17,209 bases of DNA from Hirschia sp964351655 (lineage in GTDB: Bacteria; Pseudomonadota; Alphaproteobacteria; Caulobacterales; Hyphomonadaceae), in NCBI GenBank assembly GCA_964351655.1, contig CAYGPD010000054.1, positions 1-17,209 of the forward strand, read 5' to 3'. Made by a program: the position numbers and the translations under genes. Positions 8,111 through 15,016 of the stretch are shown in pieces; positions within the stretch are counted from its first letter, which is position 1; every line of letters starts with the position of its first letter. Under the pieces are notes generated by a model. The model saw only the letters and a program-made list of their open reading frames with translations, made no database searches and was not told the DNA's origin.

Positions 8111-8270
8111 ACGCATTTTTCTGTGCGCAAAAACAATTCTTGCCATAGAGTTTCCTTTTTTACAGATAGAATGCATATCAACACAGCTTTCTAATTGCGC
8201 CAACGCACAGAGTCGTTATGCTTGGCGTTCTTTGGTGAAAAAGGCTTTGACGGTAGATTGCGGGCACAAA

Positions 8271-9566
8271 ATGGATAAATATATGACACGTTTGACATCC
8301 CGACTTAAAAAGCTAGTGCTTGTTTCTACAAGCTTTCTAGTGTGCTCTCCAATTGTTGCGCTTCCTGTTATGACAGCTAACGCTCAAGAAGCGCCTACAG
8401 TTGAAGCAAGTGAAGGTATTGTTGCCATCGTCAACGATAAGCCAATCACTTATGAGGATGTGAGACAACGTACGCAATTTATCTTAATCAGCTTGGGCGT
8501 TGCGCCCAATCAGGACACAATACGCCAAGCACAAATGCGTGCTGTGGAAAGCCTGATCGATGAAAAACTTCAAATGGAAGAGGCCGCAGAATACGAGCTT
8601 GAAGTTTCCGATAAAGAAATTGACGATTCGATTGCAAATCTAGCTGCAAACTCAAACACAACTGTTGAAACATTTCTTTCGAGCCTCACCCAGCGCGGAT
8701 TAAATCCACGTACGCTTCGAGATCAAATACGTGCTGATACAGCGTGGCGTCAGCTTGTTGGCGGACGGTTTGGGTCGAGAGTTCGGATTTCTGAACTTCA
8801 AATCGATGACAATCTTGAACGATTGGAAAAAAACCTCGACGAGACCCAATATCGTCTAGCTGAAATTTTCCTTCCAGCGAGTGGGCAAGAGGAATTTACG
8901 CAAGTATTTCAAGGCGCTTGGGAATTGAAACGTCAGATCGAAGCTGGAACAGCACCTTTTGCTGCGGTTGCGCAACAATTTTCTGCTTCACCAACCGCCA
9001 GTGCAGGTGGAGAAATCGGCTGGCTTGGAGAGACGCAGTTAAAAGCTTCATATGCTGAACAAGTACAAGCACTTACAGGACCAGGATTGACAGACCCTAT
9101 TGCGACAGACAATGGCGTCTACTTGATTTCATTGATCAACAAACAGGCACCTGTTGAGCCTAAATTATCTGGTTTTGATCTGAAACAAATTTATGCAACA
9201 GGCACAAATGCTGAATCTGCCGTTTCTGAAGCTGCTTCTAAAATTGGTTCCTGCTCAAACTTAACACAAGACACAGCAAGTGCAGCTAACGTAAAATATG
9301 CAAACTTAGGTGAAACCAAAATTGAAGAGCTTAGTGCTGATTATTTTGAGTTTTTCAATGCTTTACCAGAAGGTGGACAGTCTCAAGTCCTCAACCTCAA
9401 TGACGATAAAGCGGCCTTAGTATTTGTTTGTTCACGCATTATGACTCGCGGTAGTATGCCAACACGTGAAGAAATTGAAGATAAACTTCATGGTGAAATG
9501 GTTGAGATGATGGCGAGCCGCTATCTACGTGACCTGCGTCGCGAAGCAACTATTATCCGCCGCTAA
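8271..9566 (+). CDS. surA: Periplasmic SurA-type peptidyl-prolyl isomerase
   Basis: Chaperone and proline isomerase that escorts outer-membrane proteins such as LptD to the Bam machinery. From the ATG at 8271 the product has 431 residues. It has a basic, hydrophobic signal peptide with a likely cut after ANA (36-38), a SurA N-terminal domain (about 45-190, starting GIVAIVNDKPITYEDV), and one parvulin domain (about 193-295, with QYRLAEIFLP and GGEIGWLG). E. coli SurA has two parvulin domains. The frame is open back to a TTG at 8103 overlapping lptD, but that would bury the signal peptide 56 residues in. ATG at 8283 is an alternative start. Two late cysteines (in GSCSN and FVCSR) might pair. 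A 160-base gap from lptD could hold a promoter, but none is clear. Confidence 0.9.
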   Translation: MDKYMTRLTSRLKKLVLVSTSFLVCSPIVALPVMTANAQEAPTVEASEGIVAIVNDKPITYEDVRQRTQFILISLGVAPNQDTIRQAQMRAVESLIDEKLQMEEAAEYELEVSDKEIDDSIANLAANSNTTVETFLSSLTQRGLNPRTLRDQIRADTAWRQLVGGRFGSRVRISELQIDDNLERLEKNLDETQYRLAEIFLPASGQEEFTQVFQGAWELKRQIEAGTAPFAAVAQQFSASPTASAGGEIGWLGETQLKASYAEQVQALTGPGLTDPIATDNGVYLISLINKQAPVEPKLSGFDLKQIYATGTNAESAVSEAASKIGSCSNLTQDTASAANVKYANLGETKIEELSADYFEFFNALPEGGQSQVLNLNDDKAALVFVCSRIMTRGSMPTREEIEDKLHGEMVEMMASRYLRDLRREATIIRR

Positions 9567-9602
9567 ACATCGTTTTAGCCTTTTACTGAACGGAATTATG
9601 CA

Positions 9603-10640
9603 GTGTCTCACCCTTTGCCGCTTGCTTTAACTATGGGCGATCCGGCGGGTGTAGGACCGCTGCTGACATGGCGCGCATGGGAAAAATGCAAGACTAAACA
9701 AGGTGGTAATCACAGTCCGTTCTTTGTGATTGCGTCTAAAGATATCCTTCATGCCGCTCAGAAAAAGTCAGGGATTGAAGGGCAGATAGAAACGATTAAT
9801 TCGCCTCAAGACGCGGTGGATATCTTTCATAAATCGCTGCCGGTTTTGCATATTGATTGCCCTGAAACCCAATTAGGACAGCCAAATCCGGAAAGCGCGC
9901 ACGCCATTATTGAATCCATCCAGATGGCTGTAGGTTTTACATATAAAAATCAAGCTTCTGGCGTCGTCACAAACCCAATTAACAAAGCGCTTTTGTATAA
10001 AAAAGGCTTCTCTTTTCCCGGTCATACTGAATTTTTAGCGCATCTTGCACATTCTCAGCAGGGCGACAACATAGCGCCTGCTCCACTTCCGATCAAGATC
10101 ATGCTGGACGATGGTTTACGTGTGGCCCTTGCCACCATCCACACTGCTTTGCGTGAAGTACCGGACTTGATCACTCAAGCTTTAATTGAGGACGTTTCGC
10201 GCATTGTCGATGCAGGGTTATCGCGTGATTTTGGATTAAATTCGCCGCGTATCGCGCTAGCAGGATTAAACCCTCATGCAGGCGAAGAAGGCAGTCTTGG
10301 AATGGAAGAGATTGAACAGATAAATCCCGCGGCAAAAACTTTGCGTGATGCTGGATTAAACATCTCTGATGCTCAACCGGGAGATACTGTTTTTCATGCC
10401 ATGCTGGATGGACAATATGATGCTGTCATCGCCATGTATCATGATCAGGGACTAGCACCACTCAAATCGCTCGATATGTGGGGCGGCGTAAATGTGACAC
10501 TCGGGCTTCCATTTATTCGCACATCTCCCGATCATGGAACCGGATATAGTGTAGCAGCAGATGGTTCTGCGCGAGCGGATAGTTTAATCGCTGCGATTAA
10601 TTTGGCATCTGATATGGCGAAAGCGCGCGCAAGCGCTTAA
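9603..10640 (+). CDS. pdxA: 4-hydroxythreonine-4-phosphate dehydrogenase
   Basis: Cytoplasmic NAD-dependent enzyme of the DXP-dependent vitamin B6 pathway. It oxidises 4-phosphohydroxy-L-threonine to the aminoketone that PdxJ uses to make pyridoxine phosphate. The 345-residue product starts at GTG (9603), needed to include ALTMGDPAGVGP. Visible motifs are VVTNPINKALLY (121-132), PGHTEFLA (139-146), NPHAGEEG (223-230), MYHDQGLAPLK (278-288) and SPDHGTG (308-314). H141, H225 and H280 are the expected metal ligands. L20 replaces the acidic residue usually found after GDPAGIGP. The gene lies 36 bases after surA and 9 bases before rsmA, the usual neighbourhood. Confidence 0.95.
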   Translation: MSHPLPLALTMGDPAGVGPLLTWRAWEKCKTKQGGNHSPFFVIASKDILHAAQKKSGIEGQIETINSPQDAVDIFHKSLPVLHIDCPETQLGQPNPESAHAIIESIQMAVGFTYKNQASGVVTNPINKALLYKKGFSFPGHTEFLAHLAHSQQGDNIAPAPLPIKIMLDDGLRVALATIHTALREVPDLITQALIEDVSRIVDAGLSRDFGLNSPRIALAGLNPHAGEEGSLGMEEIEQINPAAKTLRDAGLNISDAQPGDTVFHAMLDGQYDAVIAMYHDQGLAPLKSLDMWGGVNVTLGLPFIRTSPDHGTGYSVAADGSARADSLIAAINLASDMAKARASA

Positions 10641-10649
10641 AGACATAGA

Positions 10650-11474
10650 ATGTCCGAACCACACATCTTAAATGCACGCGCCAATAAGTCTCTCGGTCAA
10701 CACTTCTTGTTTGACCCAGACATTTTAAACCGCACCGCCCTTTGTACTGGCCCCGTTGAAGGGCGTACAGTAATCGAAGTCGGCCCCGGACCGGGTGGAT
10801 TGACGGCTGCCCTCCTGCGCAATGGCGCAAAAAAGGTGATTGCTGTCGAGATGGATGCGCGGTTTGCTGAGAATTTGCGAAGCTGGAAAGAGTATAAGGA
10901 AGGCCGACTCAGCGTCGTCGAGGGGGATGGACTGACGCTCGATTATGAAAAGCTGGTGGAGGGTGAGTCCCTGCCCGTCAAAATTATTGCCAACCTTCCT
11001 TACAATGTTGGTACGCCCATGCTCGTCAATTGGATCAAATCTAAATCATGGCGCGGTGAAATGGGACTGATGTTTCAGCATGAAGTCGCGATACGAGTTT
11101 GCGCACAGCCCGAAGATAAACATTATGGTCGCCTTGCCGTTTTATCACAGGCCGTCGCCAATACACACATCGCCTTCACTTTGCCACCCGGTGCTTTTAA
11201 GCCGCCGCCTAAAGTTGATTCTTCAGTTGCTGTACTCATGCCGCTCGCTGATGAAGAAAAATATGCTCACCTTGATGCATTAGAAAAGGTGACAGCCGCC
11301 GCCTTTGGCCAACGCCGAAAAATGCTCCGCGCTGCTCTCAAATCATTGGCAAAAACTAAAAACTTGGACGCGACTGAATGGTTGGAAAAATGTGATATTG
11401 ACCCCACCCGCCGCGCCGAAACCTTAACGCAGCACGAATTTCGCGCGCTCACAGATGGTTTTTTATTAGGTTAA
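10650..11474 (+). CDS. rsmA: 16S rRNA (adenine1518/1519-N6) dimethyltransferase
   Basis: Also called KsgA. It uses S-adenosylmethionine to dimethylate two adjacent adenines in helix 45 near the 3' end of 16S rRNA, a late check on small-subunit assembly. The 274-residue product shows KSLGQHFLFD (13-22), the SAM-binding VIEVGPGPGGLT (41-52), the acidic end of the next strand (AVEMD, 65-69), the catalytic ANLPYN (114-119), then an FQHEVAIR stretch, KHYGRLAVLSQ and the PPPKVDSSV loop. The C-terminal small domain carries FGQRRKMLRAALKSL. It closes the lptF-to-rsmA run; no strong terminator follows. Confidence 0.97.
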   Translation: MSEPHILNARANKSLGQHFLFDPDILNRTALCTGPVEGRTVIEVGPGPGGLTAALLRNGAKKVIAVEMDARFAENLRSWKEYKEGRLSVVEGDGLTLDYEKLVEGESLPVKIIANLPYNVGTPMLVNWIKSKSWRGEMGLMFQHEVAIRVCAQPEDKHYGRLAVLSQAVANTHIAFTLPPGAFKPPPKVDSSVAVLMPLADEEKYAHLDALEKVTAAAFGQRRKMLRAALKSLAKTKNLDATEWLEKCDIDPTRRAETLTQHEFRALTDGFLLG

Positions 11475-11513
11475 GTTGGGTATTTCAAGTAGATACTCAA
11501 ACATGCTTGCCTT

Positions 11514-11541
11514 TTGCGTTCTGCTTACGCATGGATTTAAA
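11514..11541 (+). promoter_or_regulatory. Candidate ars promoter
   Basis: TTGCGT (11514-11519) and TTTAAA (11536-11541) are 16 bases apart. They would start transcription near the candidate operator at 11545-11574. Box matches are modest, so confidence is low; placement relative to the operator is the main support. Confidence 0.3.
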
Positions 11542-11544
11542 CTA

Positions 11545-11574
11545 AGTTTCTTCATACACGTGTTGGTGGAAACT
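11545..11574. promoter_or_regulatory. Candidate ArsR operator
   Basis: A 30-base interrupted palindrome: outer arms AGTTTC and GAAACT (6 bp, perfect) and a central ACACGTGT (8 bp, perfect), with 11 of 15 symmetric positions matching overall. It lies 42 bases upstream of arsR, just downstream of a candidate -10 box, where a dimeric ArsR repressor would block transcription. Assignment to ArsR is inferred from position. Confidence 0.45.
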
Positions 11575-11616
11575 AACATTTGCAGAACTAAACCAATTAG
11601 CATTGAGTGATATTTT

Positions 11617-11952
11617 ATGGCGGACTCACAAAAAACGATTGAGCAACTTTCCGCTCTAGCTCAAGACACACGCTTTGCAGTCTTTAAAGTCTTGATGCAG
11701 GCTGGAAAAGATGGATTACCTGCTGGCGAAATTGCCAAAATATTATCTGTGGCACCCAACACACTTTCAAGCCATCTGGCCATCATCACACGCGCCAATC
11801 TCGCTACTGTAACCCGCGAAGGACGTAGCTTAATATATAAAGCTCAGCTTGAGGGCGTGAAGGACTTACTTTCGGCTTTAGTGGATGATTGCTGCAATGG
11901 TCATCCTGAAATCTGTATTGAATTATCCGATCTAACCTCGAAACGATGCTAA
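11617..11952 (+). CDS. arsR: ArsR-family arsenite-responsive repressor
   Basis: Dimeric winged-helix repressor, expected to leave its operator when As(III) binds. The 111-residue product is of normal length. It has ALAQDTRFAVFKVLM (helix 1 region), a helix-turn-helix at about 35-60 (PAGEIAKILSVAPNTLSSHL) and the wing at about 62-76 (LATVTREGRSLIY). The metal-site cysteines of E. coli R773 ArsR (near the recognition helix) are absent. Instead there is a C-terminal cluster, C92-C93 and C100 in CCNGHPEIC plus C111, resembling the arrangement in Acidithiobacillus ferrooxidans ArsR. It is first in an operon with acr3 and arsC and is probably autoregulated. Confidence 0.93.
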   Translation: MADSQKTIEQLSALAQDTRFAVFKVLMQAGKDGLPAGEIAKILSVAPNTLSSHLAIITRANLATVTREGRSLIYKAQLEGVKDLLSALVDDCCNGHPEICIELSDLTSKRC

Positions 11953-12004
11953 ACATCTAATTCATTATTTCGGCAAGTATTGAAATATAAGAATTCCCCT
12001 GATA

Positions 12005-12028
12005 TCACAGCCTCAAAGGAGCCTGTGA
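12005..12028 (+). promoter_or_regulatory. Hairpin over acr3 ribosome binding site
   Basis: TCACAG (12005-12010) pairs with CTGTGA (12023-12028). After a C-C mismatch, CTC (12012-12014) pairs with GAG (12019-12021), leaving a four-base loop. The ribosome binding site AAAGGAG (12015-12021) is wholly inside the loop and 3' arm, two bases before the acr3 ATG at 12030 follows the stem. It could lower acr3 translation unless opened. Its biological role is inferred. Confidence 0.35.
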
Positions 12029-12029
12029 A

Positions 12030-13049
12030 ATGGGTATTTTCGAACGCTATTTGTCGTTATGGGTCGCACTATCTATCGCAATAGGTATTGGTCTAGGGAC
12101 ATTCTTTCCTGCCGTTTTTAGCGCGCTGGCCAATCTGGAATATGCAAATGTGAATTTGCCTGTCGCCATTCTCATATGGGCGATGGTGTGGCCTATGATG
12201 ATTGGTGTTGACTTCACCAGCTTGAAAAACGTTGGCGATAAGCCAAAAGGTCTAATCATAACAATTGTCGTAAATTGGCTGATTAAACCTTTCACAATGG
12301 CCGCCTTAGCGGTTTTATTCTTCAAGCATATCTTTGCTGGCATTATTCCTAGCGAAGACAGCGAAAGCTATATTGCTGGATTAATATTGTTGGGAGCCGC
12401 ACCTTGCACCGCGATGGTGTTTGTGTGGTCACAAATGACTAAAGGAGACCCCGCCTATACGCTTGCCCAAGTGAGCGTGAATGACACAATTATGGTGTTT
12501 GCTTTCGCTCCCATTGTAGCATTTTTATTGGGAGTGACAGAAATTGTCGTTCCTTGGGCGACTTTAATCCTGTCTGTGGTTTTATATGTGCTTATCCCTC
12601 TCATAGCCGGCTTAATTATGCGGTCATGGCTTCAGCGCAAAGGCGGCATGCGAGCAATTGAGGGCTTTATCGCAAATGTGAAACCGTTTTCTGTTATTGG
12701 ATTACTTGCAACAGTCGTTTTGCTTTTCGGCTTTCAGGGACAGGTCATTCTTGTAAGCCCTCTCATTATTGCCCTTATCGCTGTGCCAATCCTTATTCAA
12801 TCATATGCGATATTCGCACTCGCTTATGGCGCTGCTTGGGTTTGGAAAGTTCCGCACAATGTCGCCGCGCCCTGCGCGATGATAGGCACATCTAACTTTT
12901 TTGAACTCGCTGTTGCAGTCGCCATTAGTCTATTTGGCTTGTCATCTGGGGCTGCTTTAGCAACTGTTGTTGGCGTTCTGGTTGAAGTGCCGGTAATGCT
13001 ATCACTCGTCGCATTCGCAAATCATACACGGTCTAAATTTCCTAAGTGA
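12030..13049 (+). CDS. acr3: Acr3-type arsenite efflux permease
   Basis: Inner-membrane carrier of the bile/arsenite/riboflavin transporter superfamily that expels As(III) using the proton gradient. The 339-residue product is almost wholly hydrophobic, with about ten membrane segments. It carries the family's essential cysteine in LGAAPCTAMVFVWS (C126) and the conserved APCAMIGTSNFFELAVAVA stretch with E293, matching the Cys and Glu known to be needed in Acr3 proteins. This separates it from the unrelated ArsB permease. A strong AAAGGAG site precedes the ATG but lies in a potential hairpin. The gene follows arsR by 77 bases, and its stop overlaps a possible arsC GTG start. Confidence 0.95.
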   Translation: MGIFERYLSLWVALSIAIGIGLGTFFPAVFSALANLEYANVNLPVAILIWAMVWPMMIGVDFTSLKNVGDKPKGLIITIVVNWLIKPFTMAALAVLFFKHIFAGIIPSEDSESYIAGLILLGAAPCTAMVFVWSQMTKGDPAYTLAQVSVNDTIMVFAFAPIVAFLLGVTEIVVPWATLILSVVLYVLIPLIAGLIMRSWLQRKGGMRAIEGFIANVKPFSVIGLLATVVLLFGFQGQVILVSPLIIALIAVPILIQSYAIFALAYGAAWVWKVPHNVAAPCAMIGTSNFFELAVAVAISLFGLSSGAALATVVGVLVEVPVMLSLVAFANHTRSKFPK

Positions 13050-13057
13050 GAACATCC

Positions 13058-13402
13058 ATGATTGTTATTCATCACAACCCAGATTGCGGCACATCCCGCT
13101 CAACTTTGGAGCTTATAAAGGCTGAGGGACATGACCCCATTGTGATTAATTATCTCGATGAAGGCTGGACACGGCCCCAGCTTCTCGCACTCTTTGCAGC
13201 GGCGGACCTAACACCAAGTGCTGCTCTTCGCAGAACTCAATCCCCTGCTCAAGAATTGGGGCTACTTGAAGAGGGTGTTTCAGAAGACACTATTCTTGAG
13301 GCAATGCTGGAACATCCCGTGCTGGTAAATCGGCCAATCGTTTGCTCACCCTTGGGTATCAAACTTTGTCGCCCATCCGAGACAGTCAAAAGCCTACTTT
13401 AA
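13058..13402 (+). CDS. arsC: Arsenate reductase, glutaredoxin-dependent type
   Basis: Cytoplasmic thioredoxin-fold enzyme that reduces As(V) to As(III) with glutathione and glutaredoxin, supplying the substrate of Acr3. From the ATG at 13058 the product is 114 residues. It shows the active-site loop HHNPDCGTSRSTLELI with C10, and arginines R58, R92 (NRPIV) and R105 (LCRPSE). These sit at the same spacing from the catalytic Cys as R60, R94 and R107 of E. coli R773 ArsC. An in-frame GTG at 13046 would overlap the acr3 stop by 4 bases and add four residues; neither start has a strong ribosome binding site. Last gene of the ars operon, convergent with gmk. Confidence 0.93.
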   Translation: MIVIHHNPDCGTSRSTLELIKAEGHDPIVINYLDEGWTRPQLLALFAAADLTPSAALRRTQSPAQELGLLEEGVSEDTILEAMLEHPVLVNRPIVCSPLGIKLCRPSETVKSLL

Positions 13403-13427
13403 AGACGTCGGTTTCTTGGAATTAAAG

Positions 13428-13447
13428 GAAGGGATTAACCTCCCTTC
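13428..13447. terminator. Possible bidirectional terminator between arsC and gmk
   Basis: GAAGGGA (13428-13434) and TCCCTTC (13441-13447) form a perfect 7-bp stem with a 6-base loop, across the gmk stop codon and between two convergent genes. The trailing T runs are poor on both strands (CTTTAATT on minus, a later TTTT on plus), so efficiency is uncertain. Confidence 0.4.
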
Positions 13448-14106
13448 TCCAACTTTTCAGCATCAGCCAATAGCACATCAACGCGTGCACCTTGGCTCGC
13501 TTTTCGACGCGCTAGGCGTTCAGTATAAAGGATTGAGCGCAATTCTTCATAGGCCGTTTCAATATTGTCATTCATGATGACATAATCATACTCACCCCAA
13601 CGCTTTATATCAGGACCTGCACCCAATAAGCGCTTCATCACTGCTTCTGGTGTAGCTTCGGCGCGGCCTTCTAGACGTTTTTTCAATTCGGCGATGCTTG
13701 GCGGCAATATAAAAACAGAGACAACATCGCCCGGCATACATTGCTTGAGCATGCGGGCCCCCTGCCAATCCACATCGAACAAAACATCTATGCCTTGACG
13801 CAATAATGGTTCAACTTTGCCACGTGGTGTACCGTAATAGTGTTCAAACACTTGCGCCCATTCGAGGAATTGGTCGCCACCTATCAGGCTTTTGAAATCT
13901 TCGTGCGTTTTGAAATAATAATGAACAGCTTCTTCTTCATCCGGCCTGATGGCGCGAGTCGTCGCCGATACGGATAGCTCTACACCTTCAACCTCTTTCA
14001 ACATCCTACGCGTGAGTGTTGTTTTTCCGGCACCTGATGGGCTGGAAACAACGAACATAATACCACGGCGATCGGGACGATTAGGTTGAAGAGGGTTATT
14101 CGACAT
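13435..14106 (-). CDS. gmk: Guanylate kinase
   Basis: Cytoplasmic enzyme that phosphorylates GMP (and dGMP) to GDP with ATP. The 223-residue product has the P-loop SSPSGAGKTT (21-30), the ATTRAIRPDEEEAVHYYF GMP-binding region, FLEWAQVFEHYYGTPR, the DVDWQGARML segment and the ALRS-like LRSIL C-terminal helix. About 12 extra residues precede the usual start of the fold. The ATG lies inside the 3' end of yicC, overlapping by 11 bases, a sign of translational coupling. Ndk, also in this window, acts on the next step of the same pathway, but the two genes are far apart here. Confidence 0.97.
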   Translation of the reverse strand: MSNNPLQPNRPDRRGIMFVVSSPSGAGKTTLTRRMLKEVEGVELSVSATTRAIRPDEEEAVHYYFKTHEDFKSLIGGDQFLEWAQVFEHYYGTPRGKVEPLLRQGIDVLFDVDWQGARMLKQCMPGDVVSVFILPPSIAELKKRLEGRAEATPEAVMKRLLGAGPDIKRWGEYDYVIMNDNIETAYEELRSILYTERLARRKASQGARVDVLLADAEKLEKGG

Positions 14107-14983
14107 TTTGTATCTGCTCTTTAAATTGATCTATACCCGTCTTAAGGGCCAAACCGACATTTGTCAGGTCTAGTGAGGCAGATTTAGAGCACAAAGTGTT
14201 TGCCTCACGGTTAAGCTCTTGGCATAAAAAGTCCAGTTTTCGGCCCCGCGCGCCCTTTCCGGCTAGTAATTCACGGCCCGCCGCAATATGAGCATCAAGG
14301 CGATCAAGCTCTTCTTTTACATCCGCTTTAGAAGCAAAAATAGCCGCTTCTTGCGCTATACGTTCATCACTGACTTCATCCGCTTCGGCTTTCAACGCTT
14401 GCAATCTCGCGACGAACCGGTCGCGCACCAATACTGGCTGTTCTTTCGCAATTTCCGCAGCCTTTGCAGAATTGGCAGCTAGCTCATCGAGAATATCCGT
14501 CAAAATGGTTTGTAATGCCGCTCCCTCAGATGCACGCGCTTGCTCAAAGCTAGTAAGTGCATTATCCAGACTTACAAGTAGTTCTTCTTGCATAGCCTCG
14601 TCAAATGTGTTGGCAGATCGACTAGAACCAGAAGCGATAACCCCCTTTATGCTCATCAACTGAGAGAGGTTATCACCAAGCGTCGCATTTAAGTGTGCCT
14701 GCATACGGCTTTGGCGCGAAAGGCGAGATAATAACGCAGTATCAATACGTGGCCCTGTTTCAACACGCTCGTGTTCGACCTGCAGTTGGATTTGCAGATT
14801 ACCACGTGTAAAGCGTGATTTTATACGTTTTTTAGCTTCAAAGTCCAAAGCATCTAAGCCTGAAGGGGTATTGAGGCGTATATCTAATCCCTTACCGTTT
14901 ACGCTTCTAATTTCCCAAACCCAATGGCCCCAGTCCGCACTTCCCTCAGCACGCCCAAAACCGGTCATTCCCATGAGAGTCAT
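14096..14983 (-). CDS. yicC: YicC-family endoribonuclease
   Basis: Member of the YicC family, reported in E. coli to be an endoribonuclease acting on small RNAs. The product is 295 residues from the ATG at 14983. It has the N-terminal YicC domain beginning MGMTGFGRAEG with VWEIRSVNGKGLDIRL (about 4-35), and a helical DUF1732 C-terminal domain with RGRKLDFLCQELNREANTL and the closing KEQIQNVE. GGAG lies 9 bases upstream of the chosen ATG. An upstream GTG (14998) and a downstream ATG (14974) are alternatives. It overlaps gmk, its usual partner, and follows mltG by about 33 bases. RNA cleavage in this organism is inferred from the family. Confidence 0.93.
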   Translation of the reverse strand: MTLMGMTGFGRAEGSADWGHWVWEIRSVNGKGLDIRLNTPSGLDALDFEAKKRIKSRFTRGNLQIQLQVEHERVETGPRIDTALLSRLSRQSRMQAHLNATLGDNLSQLMSIKGVIASGSSRSANTFDEAMQEELLVSLDNALTSFEQARASEGAALQTILTDILDELAANSAKAAEIAKEQPVLVRDRFVARLQALKAEADEVSDERIAQEAAIFASKADVKEELDRLDAHIAAGRELLAGKGARGRKLDFLCQELNREANTLCSKSASLDLTNVGLALKTGIDQFKEQIQNVE

Positions 14984-15016
14984 TCCGCTGGTCTCCACTT
15001 GTATTTTTATTATAGT

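Noticed and set aside
8103..8270. SurA start at TTG 8103 overlapping lptD
   Set aside because: It would place a clear signal peptide 56 residues into the protein, so the ATG at 8271 (or 8283) is preferred.
11475..11510. Terminator after rsmA
   Set aside because: Only a weak imperfect GTAT/ATAC stem is visible and no U tract follows.
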